A stretch of DNA of 64,000 nt from the NCBI RefSeq assembly GCF_028369295.1, contig NZ_JAQMYP010000026.1, positions 1 to 64,000 of the forward strand, read 5' to 3'. The DNA comes from Streptomyces sp. HD (GTDB lineage Bacteria > Actinomycetota > Actinomycetes > Streptomycetales > Streptomycetaceae). The position numbers and the translations under genes were made by a program. Positions 57,804-64,000 of the stretch are shown in pieces (positions within the stretch are counted from its first letter, which is position 1; each line of letters starts with the position of its first letter). The notes beneath the pieces were generated by a model. It was given only the letters and a program-made list of their open reading frames with translations, did not search any database and was not told the DNA's origin.

Positions 57804-59164
57804 TTGTTCTCGGGTACCTTCCAGCCGCGCGACACTTGTTCGTCTCCGACAAACCTCGCCTTGACCGCCGCGCCGTGCGCCGGCAGGTCCTCCGCCTCCG
57901 CCAGCGTCACCACATGATGCGCGACCTCGGCCAGCGCGTCCTTCGTGTAGTCGACGATGTGGATGCCGCGCAGGAAGGACTGGACGGACAGGCCCGAGGA
58001 GTGGCAGGCGCAGCCGCCGGTGGGCAGCACGTGGTTGGACCCGGCGGCGTAGTCGCCGAGCGAGACCGGCGCCCAGGGCCCGATGAAGATCGCGCCGGCG
58101 TTGCGCACCCGGTCGGCCACGGCGGCCGCGTCGGCCGTCTGGATCTCCAGGTGCTCGGCGCCGTACGCGTCGACCACCCGCAGCCCCTCCTCGACACCGT
58201 CGACCAGGACGATCGCGGACTGCCTGCCCTTGAGTGCGGGCACGATCCGGTCGTCGATGTGCTTGGTGGCCGCGACCTGCGTCTCCAGCTCCTTCTCCAC
58301 CGCGTCGGCGAGCTCCACGGAGTCGGTGACCAGGACGGCTGCGGCCAGTGGGTCGTGCTCGGCCTGGCTGATCAGGTCGGACGCGACGTGCACCGGGTCG
58401 GCCGTGGCGTCGGCCAGGACCGCGATCTCGGTCGGGCCCGCCTCGGCGTCGATGCCGATCTTGCCGGTGAAGTAGCGCTTGGCGGCGGCGACCCAGATGT
58501 TGCCGGGGCCGGTGACCATGTTGGCGGGCGGGCAGGACTCGGTGCCGTACGCGAACATCGCGACGGCGGTGGCGCCACCGGCGGCGTACACCTCGTCGAC
58601 GCCGAGCAGCGCGCACGCGGCGAGGATCGTCGGGTGCGGCAGGCCGCCGAACTCGGCCTGTGCCGGGGAGGCGAGCGCGATGGACGCGACGCCGGCCTCC
58701 TGGGCCGGGACGACGTTCATGACCACGGAGGACGGGTAGACCGACCGGCCGCCGGGCGCGTACAGCCCGACGCGGTCCACCGGCACCCACTTCTCGGTGA
58801 CGGTACCGCCGGGCACGACCTGCGTGGTGTGCGTCGTACGGCGCTGCTCGCGGTGGACGAGACGGGCGCGGCGGATGGACTCCTCCAGGGCCGCGCGCAC
58901 GGCCGGGTCGAGTTCGGCGAGGGCCTTCTCGATCGCCTCGGCGGGCACCCGCACCTGGTCGAGCCTGACCCCGTCGAACTTCTCGGCGAAGTCGATCAGC
59001 GCCGCGTCGCCCCGATGATGCACGGCCTCGCAGATCGGACGCACCTTCTCCAGGGCGGCCTGCACGTCGAAGTCGGCTCGGGGCAGCAGGTCGCGCAGGG
59101 CGGGGCCCTCGGGAAGGGCGTCGCCGCGCAGATCGATTCGGGCCAAGAAGGAATATCGCAGCAC
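57800..59164 (-). CDS. hisD: Histidinol dehydrogenase
   Basis: A 454-residue zinc enzyme that oxidises histidinol twice to histidine. The zinc and catalytic segments ISQAEHDPLAAAVLVT (Glu-His pair), GSNHVLPTGGCACHSSGLSV and FLRGIHIVDYTKDAL are intact. APGGRSVYPSSVVMN and GPGNIWVAAAKRYF bind NAD. The GTG at 59164 (VLRYSFLARIDLRG) is preferred; an earlier start at 59278 would add a poorly conserved leader. It opens the operon hisD-hisC-hisB-ORF54-hisH-priA-ridA-hisF. Confidence 0.95.
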   Translation of the reverse strand: MLRYSFLARIDLRGDALPEGPALRDLLPRADFDVQAALEKVRPICEAVHHRGDAALIDFAEKFDGVRLDQVRVPAEAIEKALAELDPAVRAALEESIRRARLVHREQRRTTHTTQVVPGGTVTEKWVPVDRVGLYAPGGRSVYPSSVVMNVVPAQEAGVASIALASPAQAEFGGLPHPTILAACALLGVDEVYAAGGATAVAMFAYGTESCPPANMVTGPGNIWVAAAKRYFTGKIGIDAEAGPTEIAVLADATADPVHVASDLISQAEHDPLAAAVLVTDSVELADAVEKELETQVAATKHIDDRIVPALKGRQSAIVLVDGVEEGLRVVDAYGAEHLEIQTADAAAVADRVRNAGAIFIGPWAPVSLGDYAAGSNHVLPTGGCACHSSGLSVQSFLRGIHIVDYTKDALAEVAHHVVTLAEAEDLPAHGAAVKARFVGDEQVSRGWKVPENK

Positions 59165-59335
59165 GGGCTCAATTCTCTCAGACCCGGCTCCGGCGTCGTG
59201 CGCGCGTATCACTGGGTGGAACACGAGTCCGTCGGGAACCTGGAAGGTCGCGTTCACGTCTGGCGTTCGGGGCGTCACTCAGCGGGCATGAACAGTTGTA
59301 CGAACCCACGAGTAGATGAGGGGGATGGAAGCAAC

Positions 59336-60925
59336 GTGACCGAAGGTGCCGGCCTCCGTGACGGAGACCTGCCGGACGATCTCCCGGACGACCTGAGCCC
59401 CGCCGAGCTCGGCATGTGGCAGGCCTTCCGCAATGGCAGCGTGTACGACCTGAGCAGCGGCGACACGGTCGTCGACGATCCACACGGCGGGCACCCCTGG
59501 GGCGAGGAGCGGACGGTACGCGCACGGATCATCTGCTGGCTGCTGCTGGACGGGCCGCCCGCCCTCGCGGGCCGGGTGTCCTCGCTGAAACTGGTCGGCA
59601 TACGGATCAGCGGCACGATGGACCTCGCGGGCGGCACGGTGGTGCCGTACGTCGAACTGCGCGGCTGTCGCTTCGACCGGGAGGTCCGGCTGCCGGAGGC
59701 CCGCTTCACGACCCTGCGCCTGGTGGACTGCGCGGTGCCGCGGCTGGAGGCGGCCCGGGTGCACACCGAGGGCGATCTGCATCTGCCGCGCTGCCGGTTC
59801 CACAACGGCGTACGGCTCACCGACGCCCACATCGGCACGGATCTGCTGCTCAACCAGGCGATCGTCCACCGCGACCGCAGCGGCCGCTCGATCGCCGCGG
59901 ACGGCATCGGGGTCGGCCAGGACCTCCAGGCCGAGATGCTGGAGTCGCACGGCGAGCTCAGTCTGCGCGGTGCCGTGATCGGCGTGTCGCTGAGCCTGCG
60001 GGGCGCCCGGCTGGTCAACCCGTACACGCGGCTCGCTCTGAACGCGCCGCAGCTGACCGTCGGGCGCACCCTGTATCTGACCCCGGCGGGCGTCGGCAGT
60101 CCGCTGCTGAGCGGCCGTACGCCCGCGCGCGGGACGCGTATCCAGCGGTTCGCGTGCCAGGGCGGGGTGCGGCTGGACGACGGGCGGTTCGGGGACGCGG
60201 TCGACCTGGAGCGGGCCCGGTTCACCTTCACCGACGACCAGGAGCTGTCGCTGCGCCGCGTCCAGACGCCCGAGCTGCGCTTCCTGGGGGAGCGGCCGGA
60301 GCGGGGCAGGGTGGTGCTGTCGGGGGCCCGGGTGGTCAACCTGATGGACCGGGCGGACGCCTGGCCGGGCCCGGGTCTGCTGCACATGGGCGGCTTCACC
60401 TACGAGAACCTCGTGCCGCGCGGCCCGTTCCCGCTGGAGCGGCGGCTGGAGTGGGTGGCCGCCGCGACCGCCGAGTACAACCCGGAGCCGTACGAGCTGC
60501 TGGCCTCCGTGCTGCGGGCGGGCGGCGAGGACGAGGACGCGCGCGAGGTGCTGCTCGCCAAGCAGCGGCGCCGCCGCGAGACACTGCCGCCCGCGGCCAA
60601 GCTGTGGGGGTACGTGCAGGACTGGACGGTCGCCTACGGTTACCGGCCCGGCCGGGCCGCCGTATGGATGGCGGTGCTGTGGGCGGCGAGTTCGGTGGCC
60701 TTCGCGCACGCCGAGCATCCCCCGCTGAAGGGCGGCGAGCATCCGACCTGGAACCCGGCCCTGTTCGCCCTCGACCTGCTGCTGCCGGTCATCGACCTGG
60801 GCCAGGTCGGGTTCTGGCAGCTGAGCGGCGCCTGGCAGTGGCTGGCCGCGGCGATGATCCTGCTGGGCTGGATCCTGGCGACGACGGTGGCGGCGGGGGC
60901 CACGCGGCTGCTGCGGCGGAGCTGA
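59336..60925 (+). CDS. Membrane protein with beta-helix-like N-terminal domain
   Basis: A 529-residue protein. Residues about 70-350 show pentapeptide-like quasi-repeats (GTMDLAGGTVVPYVELRGCRF, EVRLPEARFTTLRLVDCAV, GDLHLPRCRFHNGVRLTDAHI), suggesting a right-handed beta-helix. The end has about three transmembrane segments (VWMAVLWAASSVAFA, FALDLLLPVIDLGQVGF, LAAAMILLGWILATTVAAG). Similar Streptomyces proteins are labelled 'membrane-associated oxidoreductase', but I see no cofactor motif. The GTG at 59336 has GGAAG upstream; ATG at 59288 is in frame. It diverges from hisD. Confidence 0.75.
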   Translation: MTEGAGLRDGDLPDDLPDDLSPAELGMWQAFRNGSVYDLSSGDTVVDDPHGGHPWGEERTVRARIICWLLLDGPPALAGRVSSLKLVGIRISGTMDLAGGTVVPYVELRGCRFDREVRLPEARFTTLRLVDCAVPRLEAARVHTEGDLHLPRCRFHNGVRLTDAHIGTDLLLNQAIVHRDRSGRSIAADGIGVGQDLQAEMLESHGELSLRGAVIGVSLSLRGARLVNPYTRLALNAPQLTVGRTLYLTPAGVGSPLLSGRTPARGTRIQRFACQGGVRLDDGRFGDAVDLERARFTFTDDQELSLRRVQTPELRFLGERPERGRVVLSGARVVNLMDRADAWPGPGLLHMGGFTYENLVPRGPFPLERRLEWVAAATAEYNPEPYELLASVLRAGGEDEDAREVLLAKQRRRRETLPPAAKLWGYVQDWTVAYGYRPGRAAVWMAVLWAASSVAFAHAEHPPLKGGEHPTWNPALFALDLLLPVIDLGQVGFWQLSGAWQWLAAAMILLGWILATTVAAGATRLLRRS

Positions 60926-61086
60926 TGTGTATGGGTTTGGTGAGGTCAGTGAGGTTCCTGAGTAGAACATGTGTATTGCCCGACAATTGTTGAACCGTTG
61001 GCCTTTACCTGTTCTTGACCCATCCGCGTACAACTTTCCGCAGGTTGCCCGTTCCCTCTGGCGCGGGCGCGACCAGCGGACTTTCA

Positions 61087-62130
61087 ATGGTCGACACCAT
61101 GGCTCTGCTGCTGCCGTTCGGCCGTGCGTCCCGGACGACAAGGAACGTAGAACACCCCGCCGTCGGACTCCCCACCGACGCCGAGGTGCTCCTCGACGCA
61201 CCCGACGACCACCTCGGACCCGCGCTGGTCGCGGCCGGGCGGGGCACGTACGAGCCGGCCGCCGAACTGCTGGCCGCCACCCGGCTGCGGACGCGGTGGG
61301 AGTACCGCGACGGGTACGTGCTGCGCCTGGCCGCCTTCGCACGCTCCCGGCCCGAGTGGCTGCAGGCCTGGTGCGCGGCCGCCCCGCACGACCCTGACGC
61401 GCTGCTGGTCAAGGCCCAGCTCGCGGTGGACCACGCCTGGCAGTCACCGGCCCGGGCCGAGCTGCTGCGCGGGGTGAGCCCGCTGATCACGGCCGCCGCC
61501 CGCGCCGACGACCGCGACCCGGTGCCGTGGCGGATCGCCCTGGACCACGCGCGCGGCTCCCGCGCCGGGCACGCTTACTTCGGGGAGCTGTGGGAGGCGG
61601 CGCTGCGCCGCGCCCCGCGCCACTACGGCTGCCATGTGGCGGCCCTGCGCTATCTGGCCTCGGCCTGGCACGGCTCCCACCGGGAGTGCTTCGACTTCGC
61701 CGACCGTGCAGCCCAGGACGCCCCGGGCGACTCCCTGGTGCAGGCCCTGCCGACCCGGGCCGCCTTCGCCTACCTGACCGACGGCTGCGGTCCGGGTGTG
61801 CCGCCCGAGCGGCTGGACGCTGCGGCCGACCGGGCCGTCGCGCTGTCCGCCCGGTTCCCGGCGGCCGACCTGTGGCCGGCCGGGATGCGCAACAAGTTGA
61901 CGTACGTCCTGGTACGCCTGGGTCGCTGGGAGGACGCCCTGGAGCAGCTGCGGCTGATCGGCCCGTACGCCACGTCCTTCCCGTGGAGCCGGTTCTCCGA
62001 GGACCCGCTGGGCCGGTTCCTGGAGGTGCGTGACGAGGTCAGGGCGAGGGCGGCCGCCGCACCCGGCGACACCCGCGCCGTTCATCCACGGAGTGGGCAC
62101 GCCGGACGCGTCCACTCCGGCGACCACTAG
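61087..62130 (+). CDS. Helical tetratricopeptide-like protein, uncharacterised
   Basis: A 347-residue cytosolic protein, mostly helical, with evenly spaced pairs such as LAAFARSRPEWLQAWCAAAP, ALLVKAQLAVDHAWQSPARA and HVAALRYLASAWHGSHRECF, like a TPR or related solenoid. No catalytic motif is visible. Similar proteins are common beside the his locus in Streptomyces. The ATG at 61087 is chosen; ATG at 61099 is possible. The 161-base AT-richer gap before it probably holds its promoter. Confidence 0.72.
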   Translation: MVDTMALLLPFGRASRTTRNVEHPAVGLPTDAEVLLDAPDDHLGPALVAAGRGTYEPAAELLAATRLRTRWEYRDGYVLRLAAFARSRPEWLQAWCAAAPHDPDALLVKAQLAVDHAWQSPARAELLRGVSPLITAAARADDRDPVPWRIALDHARGSRAGHAYFGELWEAALRRAPRHYGCHVAALRYLASAWHGSHRECFDFADRAAQDAPGDSLVQALPTRAAFAYLTDGCGPGVPPERLDAAADRAVALSARFPAADLWPAGMRNKLTYVLVRLGRWEDALEQLRLIGPYATSFPWSRFSEDPLGRFLEVRDEVRARAAAAPGDTRAVHPRSGHAGRVHSGDH

Positions 62131-62141
62131 GCTTTGACGCC

Positions 62142-62879
62142 GTGACCGTCCGTCTTCCGCTCTTCCCCCTGAACTCGGTGCTGTTCCCGGGTCTCGTACT
62201 TCCGCTGAACGTCTTCGAGGAGCGCTATCGCGCCATGATGCGCGAGCTCCTCAAGACCCCTGAGGAGGAACCACGCCGTTTCGCCGTCGTGGCGATCCGT
62301 GACGGCCACGAGGTCGCCCCGAGCGCCCCCGGCATGCCCGACCCCACCGCACTGCCCGAGCGCGGCCCCACGGCGGGCTTCGGCACGGACCCGGTCAAGG
62401 CGTTCCACGGGGTGGGCTGTGTGGCCGACGCGGCGACCATCCGGGAGCGGGCCGACGGCACCTTCGAGGTGCTGGCGACGGGGACGACACGGGTACGGCT
62501 GGTGTCGGTGGACGCGTCGGGTCCCTACCTCACGGCGGAACTGGAGGAGCTCCCGGAGGAGCCGGGCGACGAGGCGGGAGCGCTGGCGGAGGGGGTGCTC
62601 CGTGCCTTCCGCCAGTACCAGAAGCGACTGGCGGGCGCCCGCGAACGCTCCCTGTCGACGGCGGCGGAGCTGCCCGACCAGCCCTCGGTCGTCTCCTACC
62701 TGGTGGCGGCCGCGATGATGCTGGACACGCCGACGAAGCAGCGTCTGCTCCAGGCCCCCGACACGGCGTCCCGACTGCGCGACGAACTGAAACTCCTTCG
62801 CGCCGAGACCTCGATCATCCGTACCCTGCCCTCGCTGCCGGCGTCCGAGCTGACCCGCAGCCCGACGAGCCTCAACTGA
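62142..62879 (+). CDS. LON substrate-binding domain protein
   Basis: A 245-residue protein with only the LON N-terminal domain: LPLFPLNSVLFPGLVLPLNVFEERYRAMM opens it, and GCVADAATIRERADGTFEVLATGTTRVRL follows. There is no AAA+ or protease part, so it is not Lon itself. Such proteins may recognise substrates or unfolded segments. GTG at 62142 lies 12 bases after the preceding gene. It and the YbaK gene downstream probably share a transcript. Confidence 0.88.
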   Translation: MTVRLPLFPLNSVLFPGLVLPLNVFEERYRAMMRELLKTPEEEPRRFAVVAIRDGHEVAPSAPGMPDPTALPERGPTAGFGTDPVKAFHGVGCVADAATIRERADGTFEVLATGTTRVRLVSVDASGPYLTAELEELPEEPGDEAGALAEGVLRAFRQYQKRLAGARERSLSTAAELPDQPSVVSYLVAAAMMLDTPTKQRLLQAPDTASRLRDELKLLRAETSIIRTLPSLPASELTRSPTSLN

Positions 62880-62926
62880 GGCACGCGCGCACGGCACTGA
62901 CGTACGACCTCTGGGGAACCGGCACC

Positions 62927-63484
62927 ATGGCGAAGAAGTCGAAGAAGAACCAGCAGCACGGAATCGAGGCGCGCGAAGCGCATTCGAACAGGGTTGGTGG
63001 CGGGCGACGGGCGGGCGGCACACCCGCCACGGTCGCCCTCACTGCCGCGGGCGTCGAGTACACGGTCCACTCCTACGACCACGACCCCGCCCACCCCTCG
63101 TACGGCGAGGAGGCCGCGGAGGCGATGGGCGTGTCACCGGACCGGGTCTTCAAGACCCTGGTGGCGGACGTCGACGGAGCCCTCACGGTGGCGGTGGTCC
63201 CGGTGGCGGGCCAGCTGGACCTCAAGGCCCTGGCGTCGGCGGTCGGCGGCAAGCGCGCGGCCATGGCCGACCCGGCCCTCGCCGAACGCACGACCGGCTA
63301 CGTCCGGGGCGGCATCTCCCCGCTGGGCCAGCGCAAGAAGCTCCCCACGGTCCTGGACGCGTCGGCCTCGGCCCACCCCACGATCTGCGTCTCGGCCGGC
63401 CGCCGGGGCCTGGAGGTCGAGCTCTCCCCCGGCTCCCTCACCAAGCTCACCGACGCGACCCTCGCCCCCATCGGGCGCGCCTGA
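62927..63484 (+). CDS. ybaK: YbaK/EbsC-type Cys-tRNA(Pro) deacylase
   Basis: A 185-residue member of the YbaK family that hydrolyses mischarged aminoacyl-tRNA. VFKTLVADVDGALTVAVVPV contains the catalytic Lys, and GYVRGGISPLGQRKKLPTVLD is the family's substrate loop. Before the domain is a Lys-rich N-terminal tail (KKSKKNQQHGIEAREAHSNR, then GGGRRAGG), about 28 residues longer than many homologues. The domain is cytosolic. Confidence 0.9.
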   Translation: MAKKSKKNQQHGIEAREAHSNRVGGGRRAGGTPATVALTAAGVEYTVHSYDHDPAHPSYGEEAAEAMGVSPDRVFKTLVADVDGALTVAVVPVAGQLDLKALASAVGGKRAAMADPALAERTTGYVRGGISPLGQRKKLPTVLDASASAHPTICVSAGRRGLEVELSPGSLTKLTDATLAPIGRA

Positions 63485-63525
63485 GCTCTCGACGGGAGCG
63501 GTGTCCTCGGTTAAGTACGAGGGGC

Positions 63526-63600
63526 ATGTCGAAGAAAACCCGGAAACGCAAGTGGCGCATCAAGAAGGGCCGCTCGAACCACGGACGGCGCCCGGCGTAA
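63526..63600 (+). CDS. Candidate ribosomal protein bL37 (24 residues)
   Basis: A 24-residue, very basic protein starting MSKKTRKRKW and ending in NHGRRPA. It resembles mycobacterial bL37, a 24-residue large-subunit protein I recall ending in NHGKRPN. GAGGGG precedes the ATG by a short spacing. Half the residues are Lys or Arg. It is separate from the YbaK gene, 41 bases downstream. Given its size, similarity is suggestive; comparison with a Streptomyces ribosome structure or proteome would settle it. Confidence 0.6.
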   Translation: MSKKTRKRKWRIKKGRSNHGRRPA

Positions 63601-63617
63601 CGCCGGTCGCACAGGTC

Positions 63618-64000
63618 CTAGACCGGCGGAGCAGCATGCGGCGGCTGCCCCTCCGCATGCTGCTCCAGATACGGATCCACATCCCGAGGCCCGAACAACG
63701 CCGTCAGCCCCAGGTGCACCACCAGCGCGGCCAGCGGCCACACCAGCCACACCCCCTTGGCCCCCAGCTTCAGCGGCGCCGAGAAGGCGACCCCCTTGCC
63801 CACGTCCTTCGCGTGGGCGATCACATCCCCCGACGGCCCGAGCCACACCCCGACGCGCCACGCCAGCAACGACCCGAGCAGCGCCCCGACAGCCAGCCCC
63901 ACCACCAACGGCACGCCCCCACGCCGCCGGAAGAGAAACACGGCGACCGCGCTCACCAGCCCGAACGCGAGCGCGAGCAGAGTGAACGTTCCGTCCACCC
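63618..64000 (-). CDS. DUF2567-type membrane protein, truncated by window end
   Basis: About 126 residues are visible, with helices FTLLALAFGLVSAVAVFLF, LVVGLAVGALLGSLLAW and VWLVWPLAALVVHLGLTALF and the ending GPRDVDPYLEQH. It resembles the C-terminal part of DUF2567 proteins, whose upstream sequence ends in ADGTFxLLALAFG. The GTG at 63998 would give VDGTFTLL, but the family needs more N-terminal sequence, so the true start probably lies beyond base 64000. Function is unknown. Confidence 0.75.
   Translation of the reverse strand, partial: VDGTFTLLALAFGLVSAVAVFLFRRRGGVPLVVGLAVGALLGSLLAWRVGVWLGPSGDVIAHAKDVGKGVAFSAPLKLGAKGVWLVWPLAALVVHLGLTALFGPRDVDPYLEQHAEGQPPHAAPPV

Noticed and set aside
56697..58790. 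Possible fusion of HisC with an upstream 330-residue region
   Set aside because: The upstream part is hisD in a shifted frame and Arg-rich. The GTG at 57803 gives the standard HisC length.
57836..59335. N-terminal 500 residues of the long + strand frame ending at 60925
   Set aside because: This part is antisense to hisD and its leader. The conserved protein begins near 59336 where a ribosome site lies.

Overview
The window reads as a chromosomal segment of a Streptomyces or close relative. It is uniformly GC-rich with strong third-position GC bias, many GTG starts and chains of 1-8 base start/stop overlaps. It has typical Streptomyces families (GH46 chitosanase, HGxxPAAW protein, TIGR02234 Trp-region membrane protein, bifunctional HisA/PriA, TrpM) and gene order that, from memory, resembles the S. 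coelicolor gltBD-trp-his region. I saw no prophage, insertion sequence, rRNA, tRNA or CRISPR array.

Layout. (1) 0-8.5 kb: aminopeptidase N, a lone receiver-domain protein, chorismate mutase, a divergent AraC regulator/GH35 beta-galactosidase pair, a secreted trypsin and a HExxH/zinc-ribbon protein, closed by a large nested inverted repeat. (2) 8.7-18.9 kb: a compact set of 11 genes equivalent to the mycobacterial KstR2 regulon for degrading the last two steroid rings (HIP pathway): two SDRs, echA20, ipdA, ipdB, ipdC, fadA6, kstR2, ipdF and two acyl-CoA dehydrogenases. They form four transcription units fired from two divergent promoters, each holding a KstR2-like palindrome. (3) 18.9-25.5 kb: a cytochrome b of the bc1 complex without its partner subunits, a vWA protein, a rhomboid protease coupled to a chitosanase, and an astacin-type metalloprotease followed by a free-standing copy of its C-terminal domain. 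(4) 25.5-32.7 kb: gltD, gltB and a VIT1/CCC1-type metal transporter, with candidate GlnR and iron-box sites.

(5) 33-41.3 kb: a tightly coupled seven-gene operon with four consecutive ADP-ribosylglycohydrolase (DraG/ADPRH-type) genes, a ribokinase-type PfkB kinase, a CaiB/BaiF CoA-transferase and a CitE/HpcH-type lyase. The second hydrolase has lost its C-terminal metal motif, and the first two carry repetitive Pro/Ala/Thr-rich segments. This is the least explained system in the window. (6) 41.4-50.5 kb, leftward: lgt, a DsbA-like thioredoxin, trpA, trpB, trpM, trpC, three small membrane proteins, trpE and hisI. (7) 50.6-53.3 kb: a TIGR03085 protein and an ArsR-type regulator/MFS pair behind a striking AT-rich inverted repeat. 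(8) 53.4-59.2 kb: the leftward his operon hisD-hisC-hisB-(54-aa membrane protein)-hisH-priA-ridA-hisF. No trpF is present, which fits PriA serving both His and Trp synthesis. (9) 59.3-64 kb: a membrane-anchored beta-repeat-like protein, a tetratricopeptide-like protein, a LON-substrate-binding-domain protein, a YbaK deacylase, a 24-residue ribosomal protein (bL37 candidate) and a DUF2567 protein cut by the window end.

Three copies of one Streptomyces dispersed repeat lie between or at the ends of genes. One of them supplies the last ~22 codons and stop of trpM.
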